From assembly GCF_039555335.1 (NCBI RefSeq), contig NC_092642.1, forward strand, positions 56,151,776 through 56,215,775: DNA of 64,000 bases. Direction: 5' to 3'. The DNA comes from Amphiura filiformis (lineage: Eukaryota; Echinodermata; Ophiuroidea; Amphilepidida; Amphiuridae). Below are positions 35,446 through 64,000 of this stretch, one piece after another (the first letter of the stretch is position 1; every line of letters begins with the position of its first letter). The notes below the pieces were generated by a model. That model did no database searches. It was not told the origin of the DNA and was given only the letters and a program-made list of their open reading frames with translations. Made by a program: the position numbers and the translations under genes.

Positions 35446-35665
35446 CAGGGGCGTAGCCAGCTTTCTTGGTCAGGGGGGGCAAAATAAAATTTTGGGGGCA
35501 CAGACGAAAAAATTGCAGTTGCATCATACAATACATAGAGACTGTATGTCTTCGAGCTTCCCGAAAAGGGCCTTATTGGGATGATGTGCGCGCGTAGCGC
35601 AAAAAAATGGTATTTTACACTATTTTCGCCCATTATCCGGCTAAAAAGGGCTTTATTTTTTACAA
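35446..35665. mobile_element. Insertion (~220 bp) in the RTE endonuclease, related to the GCGTAGCCAG family
   Basis: Starts CAGGGGCGTAGCCAGC, like the ends of the elements at 41690 and 41991, and contains CGCGCGTAGCGC. Endonuclease homology resumes on both sides. The right limit is approximate and no matching end was identified there. Confidence 0.55.
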
Positions 35666-36040
35666 TGTCAATACCTGCATCAGCACAACCCATGAATAGC
35701 TGATGGATTTTCCCTTGTTGATTAACAGTACGGACATTATAAGTAGATATTACAAGAGGTTTGAAGGTAGACAGGCGACAATAATCAGGGCCAACAGTTC
35801 GTGATGGTGTGCCGAGTTCCCGCTGGTCCGTCATGGAGTCAATAGTAGACTGCCGCTCATCTACCCTCGGTATTTTTGAAGATTTGTTTGTAGTTTTCGT
35901 AATCGCGGGTTTTGCTGGGAATTATTTTAGTCCAGTCCCAACAGCTTTACGGGTGATCAGCCCTGTTTCAGCTTCTTTTCTGGACACACAGCAGCCGAGA
36001 TCTACCAATATGTAGTAGTTCGCCCCTGATCTGGAACATG

Positions 36041-36617
36041 TTGGCCAGTGTTGGAAGGTTGACCAATGATGACATGTTCAACACCAGCCTAATGACCGTT
36101 GAGAAGTAAGTCTTCCTCTTCCGCTCTTTGGCCCATGATGAAAATTTGGAGCCATTGGGATAGGCTAGGCTCCAATATGAAGAGAATCACTACCGTCCTT
36201 GACCCCTTAGAATACTCAGAAAAATGAAGATGGAGCTTGATGCTCATGGCATGAGACCTTGGAAATAAACTAGCCCTACCAGAAAAACAGCACCTGATCT
36301 TACCGCACTGTTCTTCAGCAGTTTAAGGACAAAGTCCGGCCGGAACATAACTCACATGTGCTCTTGAAAGACCTGGTATTAAACCTAACCAAACAAATGC
36401 CATGAACACCAAGATATGAGTAACTAGAAGGAGAAAGAACGGAGCAATATCTCATCATGATTGTGTCGCTGGCTGTACTGTCTACATCGTTACAGTAGCA
36501 AAAACAAATGGCCAAGACATTTGAACATACTGGCCGTTGAACCTGATGGTTTCCTCCGCCCTAAAGCTGGCATGTTCAGCAACTGAGCTAGGGAGGCAGA
36601 GGGCGCTCATTCCCTCC
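36041..36617. other. Between the RTE and the minisatellite; tRNA-like segment at about 36525-36597
   Basis: The minus strand has TAGCTCAGTTGC followed 45-50 bases later by GGTTCAACGG, resembling A and B boxes in a degenerate tRNA-derived SINE head. The rest may be RTE 5' leader or SINE body. No gene is seen. Confidence 0.35.
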
Positions 36618-38130
36618 AATGTTTATTATAAGTGTTATTTGCAGGATTTGTTATTTTTAATGTTTATTATAAGTGTTATTCTAAGGGTTCGCTATTTCTA
36701 ATGTTTATTATAAGTGTTATTTTATTTCTAAGGGTTTGCTATTTCTAATGTTTATTATAAGTGTTATTCTATTTCTAAGGGTTTGCTATTTCTAATGTTT
36801 ATAAGTGTTATTCTAAGGGTTTGCTATTTCTAATGTTTATAAGTGTTATTCTAAGGGTTTGCTATTTCTAATGTTTATTATAAGTGTTATTCTAAGGGTT
36901 CGCTATTTCTAATGTTTATTATAAGTGTTATTTTATTTCTAACGGTTTGCTATTTCTAATGTTTATTATAAGTGTTATTCTAAGGGTTTGCTATTTCTAA
37001 TGTTTATTATAAGTGTAATTCTAAGGGTTCGCTATTTCTAATGTTTATTATAAGTGTTATTTGCAGGATTTGTTATTTTTAATCTTTATTATAAGTGTTA
37101 TTCTAAGGGTTCGCTATTTCTAATGTTTATTATAAGTGTTATTCTATTTCTAATGTTTATTATGAGTGTTATTTTAAGGGTATGCTATTTCTAAGGTTTA
37201 TCATAAATGTAGTTCAAAGGATTTGCTATTTCTAATGTTAATTATAAGGGCGGGTTAGTGTAGTGGTCTTCTCACTCGCTTCTCACCACTGTAGCCGGGT
37301 TCAATTCCCCGCGGTGCCACATGTGAGTTTGGTTGCCGATCCATGCTCGTCCTCGCAGGTTTTCTCCGGGTGCTCGGTTTTCCTCCTGCTTCTAAAATCG
37401 GACCTCTTCCCATATCCCTGTCCCGTCATATCTGGAGGCATCCCTTGAATTTAGTAGCCTCTGTGCACTATTGGGTTTAGCCTGGCTTCGGCCGAATGTT
37501 ATAAATATAAATAAATAAATAAATAAATAAGTGTTATGCTAAGGGTTTGCTATTTCTATTGTTTATTATAAGTGTTATTCTAAGGGTTTGCTATTTCTAA
37601 TGTTTATTATAAATGTTATTCTAAGGGTTTGCTATTTCTAATGTTTATTATAAGTGTAATTCTAAGGGTTCACCTTTTTCTAATGTTTATTATAAGTGTT
37701 ATTTGCAGGATTTGTTATTTTTAATCTTTATTATAAGTGTTATTCTAAGGGTTCGCTATTTCTAATGTTTATTGCAAGCACTATTCTATTTATTATTTAT
37801 TATTTTTATAAGGGTTTGCTATTTCTATTGTTTATTATAAGTGTTATTCTAAGGGTTTGCTATTTCTAATGTTTATTATAAATGTTATTCTAAGGGTTTG
37901 CTATTTCTAATGTTTATTATAAGTGGTATGCTAAGGGTTTGCTATTTCTAATGTTTATTGCAAGCATTATTCTAAGGGTTTGCTATATAATGTTTATTAT
38001 AAATATCATTCTAAGGGTTTGCGATTTCTATTGTTTATTATAAGTGTTATTCTTATGGTTTGCCATTTCAAATGTTTGTGATGAGTGTTATTCTAAAGGT
38101 TTGCTATTTTCAAACGTTTATTATAAGGTC
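36618..38130 (+). repeat. 41-bp minisatellite, forward arm, third block
   Basis: Same unit (GGGTTTGCTATTTCTAATGT...), with a frequent variant TTGCAGGATTTGTTATTTTT and higher-order combinations. Interrupted by a SINE at 37249-37520. Ends near 38130. Confidence 0.9.
37249..37520 (+). mobile_element. tRNA-derived SINE in the minisatellite
   Basis: The head has A box GGTTAGTGTAGTGG and B box GGGTTCAATTCC. The body has GCAGGTTTTCTCCGGGTGCT and TCGGTTTTCCTCCTGC, followed by AAAATCGGACC. The tail is (AAAT)n. Minisatellite units abut both ends, so the limits are clear. It shares its core with the SINEs at 57252 and about 125. Confidence 0.8.
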
Positions 38131-40029
38131 GTGGGTCGTGTTGTGGGGCAAATCCGATTTTAATGAAAGTTTATGTTCCAAGGAATCTAACTATGCAAAA
38201 CAAATTGGTATACGGGGTGCGTAAGAAAATCTATAGGCTGATACCTTGCAAAAAAAAACCCACAACATTTTTCATAGGCCAATGTGTGTTATTTCGTTCT
38301 GGTACACCATAACGCAATTACAATTTTACGATATTTTTTGTACATACCAATTATGTAGCCAGAGCTTTCATGTGGTATAAAGATCTCAACTGTTTTTGAG
38401 AAAAGTGGGGGATGAGGCTGTGTTCAGATTGATTGTTGACAAAAACTTCCCAAATCACTCTTTCTCATTAATTATTGGGCCATTGATAGACCCAGCAGCA
38501 TTAACTATTTCCACAGACTAGCTCTTGAGTCTAAATGGATCCACATTTTACAGACTTCTGCTCCTCTGGGTATGAATGTTACAAGTCATCGTTTAACAAA
38601 TTTTCTTTGGTCAGTTATTCTGGTCCTCACTCATTGTTTTTCTTTAATCTTTTGTTTGTTGCAAAATCGGACCACCTTCCCTCTATCCCACAACGCACTA
38701 TTCCAGGGGGGTATGACGTAGTTCATCAACCTCATAGATCGTGTGCATCCGATGGTCTTTGCCATACCTTTGCAATTATTTTGTCTTAATATGGGCATAC
38801 TGATTCCATATATGCGGATTATTGTAAAGGCCATCGATGTTACTAGTTATGCAATTATTGAATACACGAGTGTTGCAGTTACGGAGCGACGCAGAACATC
38901 TGTGTAAGAGATTGTGTTTACATTTTATTTTCATTTCCAAAAAAAAAGTGAAACGGACGCCGACAAAATATCACGGCGTGTCCCGTCATTAGTTTATCAC
39001 CATTAGGTCTATAAAATGTATACAAAGTTAGGTTTCAATAGCAGGAAACTTTTTTGGCTGATGACACCATGTCAATAAGGCATAAAAATGTTGTTTTTTG
39101 CCCCCGAAAGGTATTTAGTGATCGGGCGCCATTATCGTGATTATCGGTGATTCCTTTTTTGTAATGAAGGCACCAGCCGAAATGTCCTTATTGCAGAATG
39201 TAATGAACATAACTCTGTACTCCAAAAAATGTTTTAAATATACTAGGCATTGGCTGGGCTCCCAATCCTCATTGTATTTTTCCTTTAATTCTCAGTTTTG
39301 ACAAACTCGGCCTGTATTTGATAACTCACCACAGAGTAAACCACACAAACCGCAGGATTAAACAACAAATTCACTAGTTTTCATTTAAGGTTGGATGTTA
39401 TTTCATTTGAGTTTTATTTTCAACTTCACAATGAAACAAAACCAAGTACAATAAACAATGCATTTTATCATATTCTCATTGTACAAGAACCACATTCTAT
39501 GTATCCTGCATGTCTTGAGCATTATGCTTCTCCACTCTGGATTTTTTTTTACAATAACCAAGGTTCAGAAAATGAACATATTCCAAGTTTGTGGTGTAAA
39601 CTTATGCAATGAACAAATTATTCAACAGTTCTTATCATTTTGTGGAAGAATTAAACAAATTAACACATTTTGTCTCATGAATAATAAAGATAATTGTAAA
39701 ATAACAGGTTTTCAATTAAATTTTTGAAGTAAACCGCAAATTTTGCTGAATTTATTTTTATAGTATATAATTTAAAGTTAAAGTATTACAACAGAAAAAC
39801 TAAATTGCATAACAGCATAAGTTCATAAATAATACAGTGGGTCAAACACAACTTTCAAGCTTGATAGGATGATAAGATGATGTAATAATTCCCATAAATT
39901 CATATTCAACCACTTCATGGACCCAAGAAAAGGGAATTTCCAGGCACGGCCAGTCAGCTATCCAATTATTGTGTTCAGATTCAACTAAAAACAACTAAAA
40001 ATCACTTCATGCCGGAGCATTTATCATTG
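38131..40029. other. Intergenic; no gene
   Basis: AT-rich. A SINE-core-like fragment (AAAATCGGACCACCTTCCCT) occurs near 38664-38685. Nothing else is recognisable. Confidence 0.5.
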
Positions 40030-40342
40030 GGCTATCATAGTTGAAATCCAGACACCCCAGACATGACCTTAATCTCCCACACAGGGAGTATAGATTTCAA
40101 ATGGAGTCGCCGATATCGGGTAACCCATTTGAAATTCACACTCCAAGTGCAGGGATGAAAGTTCACTTTTGACAAAAAGCCTGAATAAGCCCTAAAAACA
40201 GTGTGAAATTGACCAGAATGACCCTAAAACAGGCTAAAGATAAAAGAAATTGCGTAACTCTAGAATACAAAAAAGCCTGAAAACTTACATCCCTGAAGTC
40301 ATGTCTTTTATATGGGTTATGTATTTCACCTGGAATTGCCCA
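40030..40342. mobile_element. Palindromic family A element with internal insertion
   Basis: Family A ends (GGGCTATCATAGTTGAA... and ...CACCTGGAATTGCCC) and the GGGTAACCCATTTGAAA centre are present. About 150 bp (40151-40300), bounded by GCAGGGATGAAAGTT and AACTTACATCCCTGAAG, interrupts the right arm; those bounds are themselves an imperfect inverted repeat, so a second element is nested. Confidence 0.6.
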
Positions 40343-40404
40343 TTTTTAGAACCACCAAATTTGGAAACATGCATAGCAATGATAGCATATTTGTGACATT
40401 ATAT

Positions 40405-40650
40405 GTGACACGATCAAGGGAATGAGTGGGATGTAAGCTAACAGAGATATTGGCAAAGAAAGTGCTAAAATTCTTTTGTTTTCTATTGTTTTCAGCGATT
40501 GATAAAGTGACATAACTTCGCAAAGAAAAGTCGTATCAACTTGGGGTTTTCAGTTTCTGAAAGCTCTAAATATCCTCTTTAGAATCATATGTAAAACTCA
40601 TTTTCGACTAGAGTCGACATGCGACTCATTCCCTTGATCATATATGATAT
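40405..40650. mobile_element. Short inverted-repeat element
   Basis: GATCAAGGGAATGAGT at 40412-40427 and its exact complement at 40623-40638, with partly matching outer ATATGTGACA / TATATGATAT. About 245 bp, no ORF of note. Confidence 0.5.
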
Positions 40651-40689
40651 ACCACTATCAAGCAAAATGTGCAATTTCTTCAGTATGGG

Positions 40690-40803
40690 CAGGCAAAACC
40701 TGTGTTTGTGGCCCCTGAACATGTTTAAAACAAAACTGCCAACCAGTTACATGGGAGGTTTTGCTTTAAACATGTTCAGAGGCCAATGACACATAGGTTT
40801 TTC
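40690..40803. repeat. Long hairpin, about 110 bp
   Basis: AAAACCTGTGTTTGTGGCCC...CTGAACATGTTTAAA is inverted as TTTAAACATGTTCAGAGGCC...CACATAGGTTTTT around a short centre. A palindromic MITE or an RNA hairpin source. Confidence 0.6.
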
Positions 40804-41141
40804 TCAGTCGGTACAAGTATAATTTTGGAGCCTGTAAACTGTGCAAGAACACTAGTACTCTATGTGCAAGCCATAGACTTCAACATAAAAAGTCGAGTAT
40901 TGATATATTTTCTCAAAATATCATGAGCTATCTTAAGAACCACTGAACCAATACTAGGCGTGTTTGTACTCATTTTAATGCATTTTTCAAATATGGTCAT
41001 ACAATTTTTTTATTTGTGAAATTTTTGAATTGGAAAAAAATTCATTGAAACTTCGTGTGGAGAGAGTTAGTTTTCAAATTATAAAAAGTTGTGTGAAATA
41101 TGCTTCATTTTGCTTGATCACATCACTAAGGCATCACATCC

Positions 41142-41382
41142 AATTTGGTCCCATAGCGCTCTCGATGTCCCTTTAGGTATCGATGACTCTTTCTATCATG
41201 CCCTGGTGATGCAATCAATGGTATCACACATAACAATTAACACTTGCTTAGTGTTATTGTTTTTCTTTCAAATAAAAAATTGATAACAGTATCATAACAC
41301 TATCAATATCCAAATCTTCAGGGTATGATAGAAAGAGCCATCAGTACTTATCAGGGCACCGATATTGCTTTAGGACCAAATT
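41142..41382. mobile_element. Short inverted-repeat element
   Basis: AATTTGGTCCCATA and CTCTTTCTATCATGCCCTG are inverted at the other end as GGTATGATAGAAAGAG and TAGGACCAAATT. About 240 bp. Confidence 0.55.
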
Positions 41383-41689
41383 AGCAGTTGCACCTAGGTG
41401 TGATGGCGAAACATCCAAGGCTACGAACTTCATGGAATGATTGGCCCTCGTTAGCAGACAATGTTGGACTTGACCAGTTAGTGCACCAACTTGTTTATTT
41501 TTAGGCTCTGCCGAGGTTACATTGGATTCACCCATTTCAACTTCATTTTGAGCTTTCCAAGTAAAAAACATCTGACCTTATTCATATAAATGAGACAAGT
41601 TGTATTATTACTATATTTAGAGCATTATTTTAGTACACAATAATCCATTTCTCAAGTTCATCTTCATATGATCTGAAAACAGTCTTGCC

Positions 41690-41837
41690 AGTTGCGTAGC
41701 CAAGCCGCCCTGATATTAACCATAAGATTTTTAGGCCTTTCTGTATGTTTAGGCTAATTTTTGACAATTTTTATGAAATTCTGACCCCCCCTTGAAAGTT
41801 GCCCACTCTCCTGAAAAAGTCCTGGTTACGCCACTAT
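41690..41837. mobile_element. GCGTAGCCAG-family inverted-repeat element, copy 1
   Basis: Ends CAGTTGCGTAGCCAAG and CCTGGTTACGCCACT form an imperfect inverted repeat. The interior has CCCCCCCTTGAAAGTTGCCC like copy 2. Confidence 0.6.
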
Positions 41838-41990
41838 CTGTTGCAAGATGCATCTCTTCTTGAAACACTGAACTTGACGAGCATTATGATATTAGTTTTC
41901 TGCAATACATAATATATATAGGAATTATAGTCGGTCACACAACATTGTTATTATTATTAACTGTCCACAATGATTTATTGATGAATGGAT

Positions 41991-42175
41991 CAGTGGCGTA
42001 GCCAGGGGGGTCAGCTGCCCCCTGTGAGAAGTCTTGTTCCCCCCTCCCCGATGCTGATGTTCATAAAATTAAAGATTGTTAGGCCTTCTTTGCACTTTTC
42101 TGCCAATTTTCATCAAATTTTGCCCCCTTGAAATTTGCCTTGGGCCCCCTCAAAAAAGTCCTGGCTACACCACTG
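41991..42175. mobile_element. GCGTAGCCAG-family inverted-repeat element, copy 2
   Basis: CAGTGGCGTAGCCAG (41991-42005) versus CTGGCTACACCACTG (42161-42175). C-rich inner arms. It lies 150 bp from copy 1 and 60 bp from a TTAA-type element. Confidence 0.65.
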
Positions 42176-42240
42176 GGATGGATCACCCAAACTGTAGTAC
42201 AAGCAACTCCCAATTACCCACTAAAATTAACCCCTGAGCA

Positions 42241-42438
42241 CTACCTGCCGATCTAACATTGCCTCTGATTGGTCAATTACATGATATCTTCATTTTAATC
42301 ACCAATCAGAATGAAGCTTTTGCAAATAATTCACCACAATTTTTTTCCGTGGTGAAATTATTCTAACAATGTTGCTGATTGGGCCAATTGATAATGAAAA
42401 CTTCATTATGACCAATCGGCGGGTAGTTCTCATGGGGC
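42241..42438. mobile_element. piggyBac-like MITE, TTAA-flanked
   Basis: Inverted orientation relative to 2147-2352 (starts CCCCTGAGCACTACCTGCCG). TTAA at 42237-42240; the right flank is CTAA, one base changed from TTAA. Diverged in the interior. Confidence 0.7.
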
Positions 42439-42442
42439 TAAG

Positions 42443-43768
42443 CTTGAGTGTGTATGACTATTTACGTATGTGTGTATGCGCATCATTTTCATTGACATGG
42501 GAATAGATTAAATATTTACATAAGCCACAGATTAAGCTATATGCTTTTTTCTGCTGGTACTGAGAGAAGAGGGTTTCTAATGCACTATACATGCAATAGT
42601 TTGATTTTAAATACTAGCAAAGACTACTTATTATTCACAACATCACAAATCTGAAAGGAACTACTGCTCCTAGGTACTATCGTCTACCGGGCAACCCTTC
42701 ATGTTAACCAGCATATTTAGCAAATAGAAATACTGTATGGAATATTCTAGAAACACTGAGCTCCAGTGTTTTTACACTTTAAAACCAGTTACATATTAAT
42801 GCAATATCAAAGGTTTGAATTTTCTTACAATTTTATACATGTACAAATTATTAGTCCGCAGAATCTAGTCCAAACTATCTTTCAGTCTTACTCTCAGCGA
42901 CTTACAAGTAAGAAACTTTAGCACAATGTTACCTTTTTCAACAACTATTGTTCTACTTGGAACAATATTTTTAAACTGCTACAGAAAATAGATTTATTTA
43001 AACCTCAACCTACATACTAAATGAAAATAACACCTCTTGTCTGCCTTGGGCAACACAATACTTTCTTTTTTACAATATTTTTAAGTCATAGATTTATCCT
43101 TCTGCATAATTTGCGACTTCTTCCTTCTTTCATTTCGACAAATGCCGACTTCAAACTTATTTTAACAAGCTACACAGTGAAAGTGTTTCATCTAATAGCC
43201 CAGAAAAAAGCTCAGAGACTTACAATTGTGTTTGATTGGTCATCGAAAAACCACATTTGCAGAGGTTTACCGGCTAGACCACAATTTTTACATACTTCGG
43301 TGAATAAATTAGGATTTTTTTTTCTGTTGAGACGACATAAAATAGCACCCAATCAAAAGTAAAACATTGAAAATGCATATATGCTGCATATCCATAATTA
43401 CCAAAAAAAAAGAAGAACAAAAACAACAACTGCTGATTTACCAAATGGCAAACCAACCAGGGATCCTCAATTTGTTTGAGTACACAACACACAAAATTTA
43501 GAATCTTTTTTTGATAATCTAAAAAGATCAGCTTGAGTAGAGCTCAAAATTTAAAGCATATAGTCAGCAGTAAATGTTGAATTCCACCTTCAAAGACTGC
43601 TGTTTTTTCAATTGGGCATTTAGGAGCAGTGAAAATTTTGATACCAAGTTATTTGGTTATTTAACATCAGTGTGTGCTGTGTGCTATTGTATGCACCTCC
43701 TCACAGATTTGTGTCTCGGAAACGAGGTATAATATAATATGTACAAGTCTGGCAATCAAACACCTTCA
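42443..43768. other. Downstream of KDM5; 3' UTR or intergenic
   Basis: No gene. An AATAAA on the minus strand at about 42990 is a possible KDM5 polyadenylation signal, but this is only positional. The 113-codon ORF at 43021-43362 lacks recognisable domains. Confidence 0.4.
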
Positions 43769-43947
43769 TCATGACTGTTTCACTGTTTGTAAACACCCAA
43801 CATCTACACCTGCTGTGGTTGCCATAGCAACCTCCTGCCCACTACCGGCGCCCTCTTTGGGTTGCTCTGAAGCATCGCCTGATGGTGCAAACTCCTCTTG
43901 GAGTGCAGGTGCTGAACTTGTTGTCATCTCCGGTGGTTGTGACTGTG

Positions 43948-63417
<19,470 letters not shown>

Positions 63418-63420
63418 CTA

Positions 63421-64000
63421 TGTAGGACAAAGAATATTGTAATATATAATTAGTGGCTTGTCACGCACATGTTAGGTACTTTTATTATATACCTCATCTA
63501 AAGATTCCCGCCATCTGATTGGTTAAAAGCACGGGCATAGTTTTGACTATGCCCGCAAAAGTAATTATGCGTGTGCTTTGTTCCAGCGTAAAATGACATT
63601 ACGCAAGCGTTAATGTTTTTGCGTGCTATAATTACGCGGAAATCACAGATTGCAATCTGTGCCATTCGCATTGAAACTAAGTAATTTCACTTACCAAAAT
63701 TGATGCTTTTAACCAAACAGATGACAAGAATCTTAAGATTTGGTATATAAAACAAATATTGACTGCTTTTTATTCGAGTCATTGTTCAAATTATAGGCCC
63801 GCAGTCATCTCCAAACCATGACCATGGTTTTGAGATCACTGCAGGCCTATAATTTTGACCATGCCCTTCATAGCAGTCAATATTTGTATAATATACCCCA
63901 GTGAGCTGGATATAGTCCCAACCCGATGTTTACTGAAATTAAACTCCCTAATAATGGCCATTTTACAAGTGAAATGCATCAATGAATGTTACATCAATGC
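63421..64000. other. KDM5 intron, no exon recognised; hairpin at 63747-63890
   Basis: CAAATATTGACTGCT and AGCAGTCAATATTTG are inverted about 110 bp apart, with inner ATTATAGGCCCGCAG / CTGCAGGCCTATAAT. Another short hairpin (CGGGCATAGTTTTGACTATGCCCG) lies at 63532-63555. No JmjN, ARID or PHD1 coding sequence is seen before the edge. Confidence 0.6.

Larger units (their letters stand above)
33449..36040 (-). pseudogene. RTE-like non-LTR retrotransposon, internally deleted and broken
   Basis: On the minus strand from about 35834: an AP-type endonuclease with ISTYNVRT, a 220-bp foreign insertion, WVLIFSSATNQRHGGVGL, a frameshift, then VVYAPTE, LILGDFNARI and VDSDHRIV. A reverse-transcriptase part follows with TTGVLQGDVLAPFLF. 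At about 34130 it jumps to the C-terminal region (FKYLGSKLGSS, LYGCESWV, RIPNETIYNLT, FLGHILR, KRKPGRPRT). The catalytic (F/Y)ADD region and the RT fingers are absent. The end (33450-33475) is ATGATGATT-rich, like RTE 3' tails. The upstream limit is uncertain; the endonuclease is the best-kept part. Confidence 0.82.

Overview
The window looks like a piece of an animal nuclear genome, most likely a marine invertebrate deuterostome such as an echinoderm. It is AT-rich and intron-rich. It is full of short palindromic transposons, tRNA-derived SINEs and decayed non-LTR retrotransposons, and the encoded proteins resemble vertebrate orthologues. The phylum is an inference from style and could not be tested here.

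Two cellular genes can be supported, both on the minus strand. (1) The right third (43.9-63.4 kb) carries sixteen exons of a KDM5/JARID1 histone H3K4 demethylase. They run from the start of the JmjC domain (63.4 kb) through the C5HC2 zinc finger, the PLU-1 region, PHD2 and PHD3, to a long acidic tail. Every intron has GT-AG ends and phases match from exon to exon. JmjN, ARID and PHD1 must lie beyond the right edge. The C-terminal half has several apparent single-base frameshifts, and the exon inside the JmjC core is preceded by a tandem array of partial copies of itself. (2) The left third holds the first three recognised exons of an ataxin-7-like gene (SAGA deubiquitinase-module subunit): two at 22.5-22.9 kb, and a zinc-finger exon at 12.8 kb after a 9.6-kb intron. 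Further exons were not found and probably lie beyond the left edge.

Layout: 0-12.5 kb is repeats, including a 1.56-1.59-kb triplication at 2.1-6.3 kb, a 260-bp tandem array and many inverted-repeat elements. 12.8-22.9 kb is the ataxin-7-like gene, whose large intron holds a 70-bp minisatellite. 23.8-38.1 kb is a 41-bp minisatellite that flips orientation near 25.43 kb and has been split by large insertions: a Penelope-like remnant, a tRNA-like sequence, a dead L2/CR1-like LINE, a TA-flanked DNA element, a dead RTE-type LINE and a SINE. 38.1-43.7 kb is intergenic with small palindromic elements. 43.9-64 kb is KDM5, whose introns hold the same element families.

The main novelty is structural: a decoy partial-exon array in the KDM5 catalytic domain, several palindromic element families including two flanked by TTAA, local inverted duplications inside dead retroelements, and an inverted minisatellite that has collected other insertions. 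No CRISPR array, operon or prokaryotic-type system is present.
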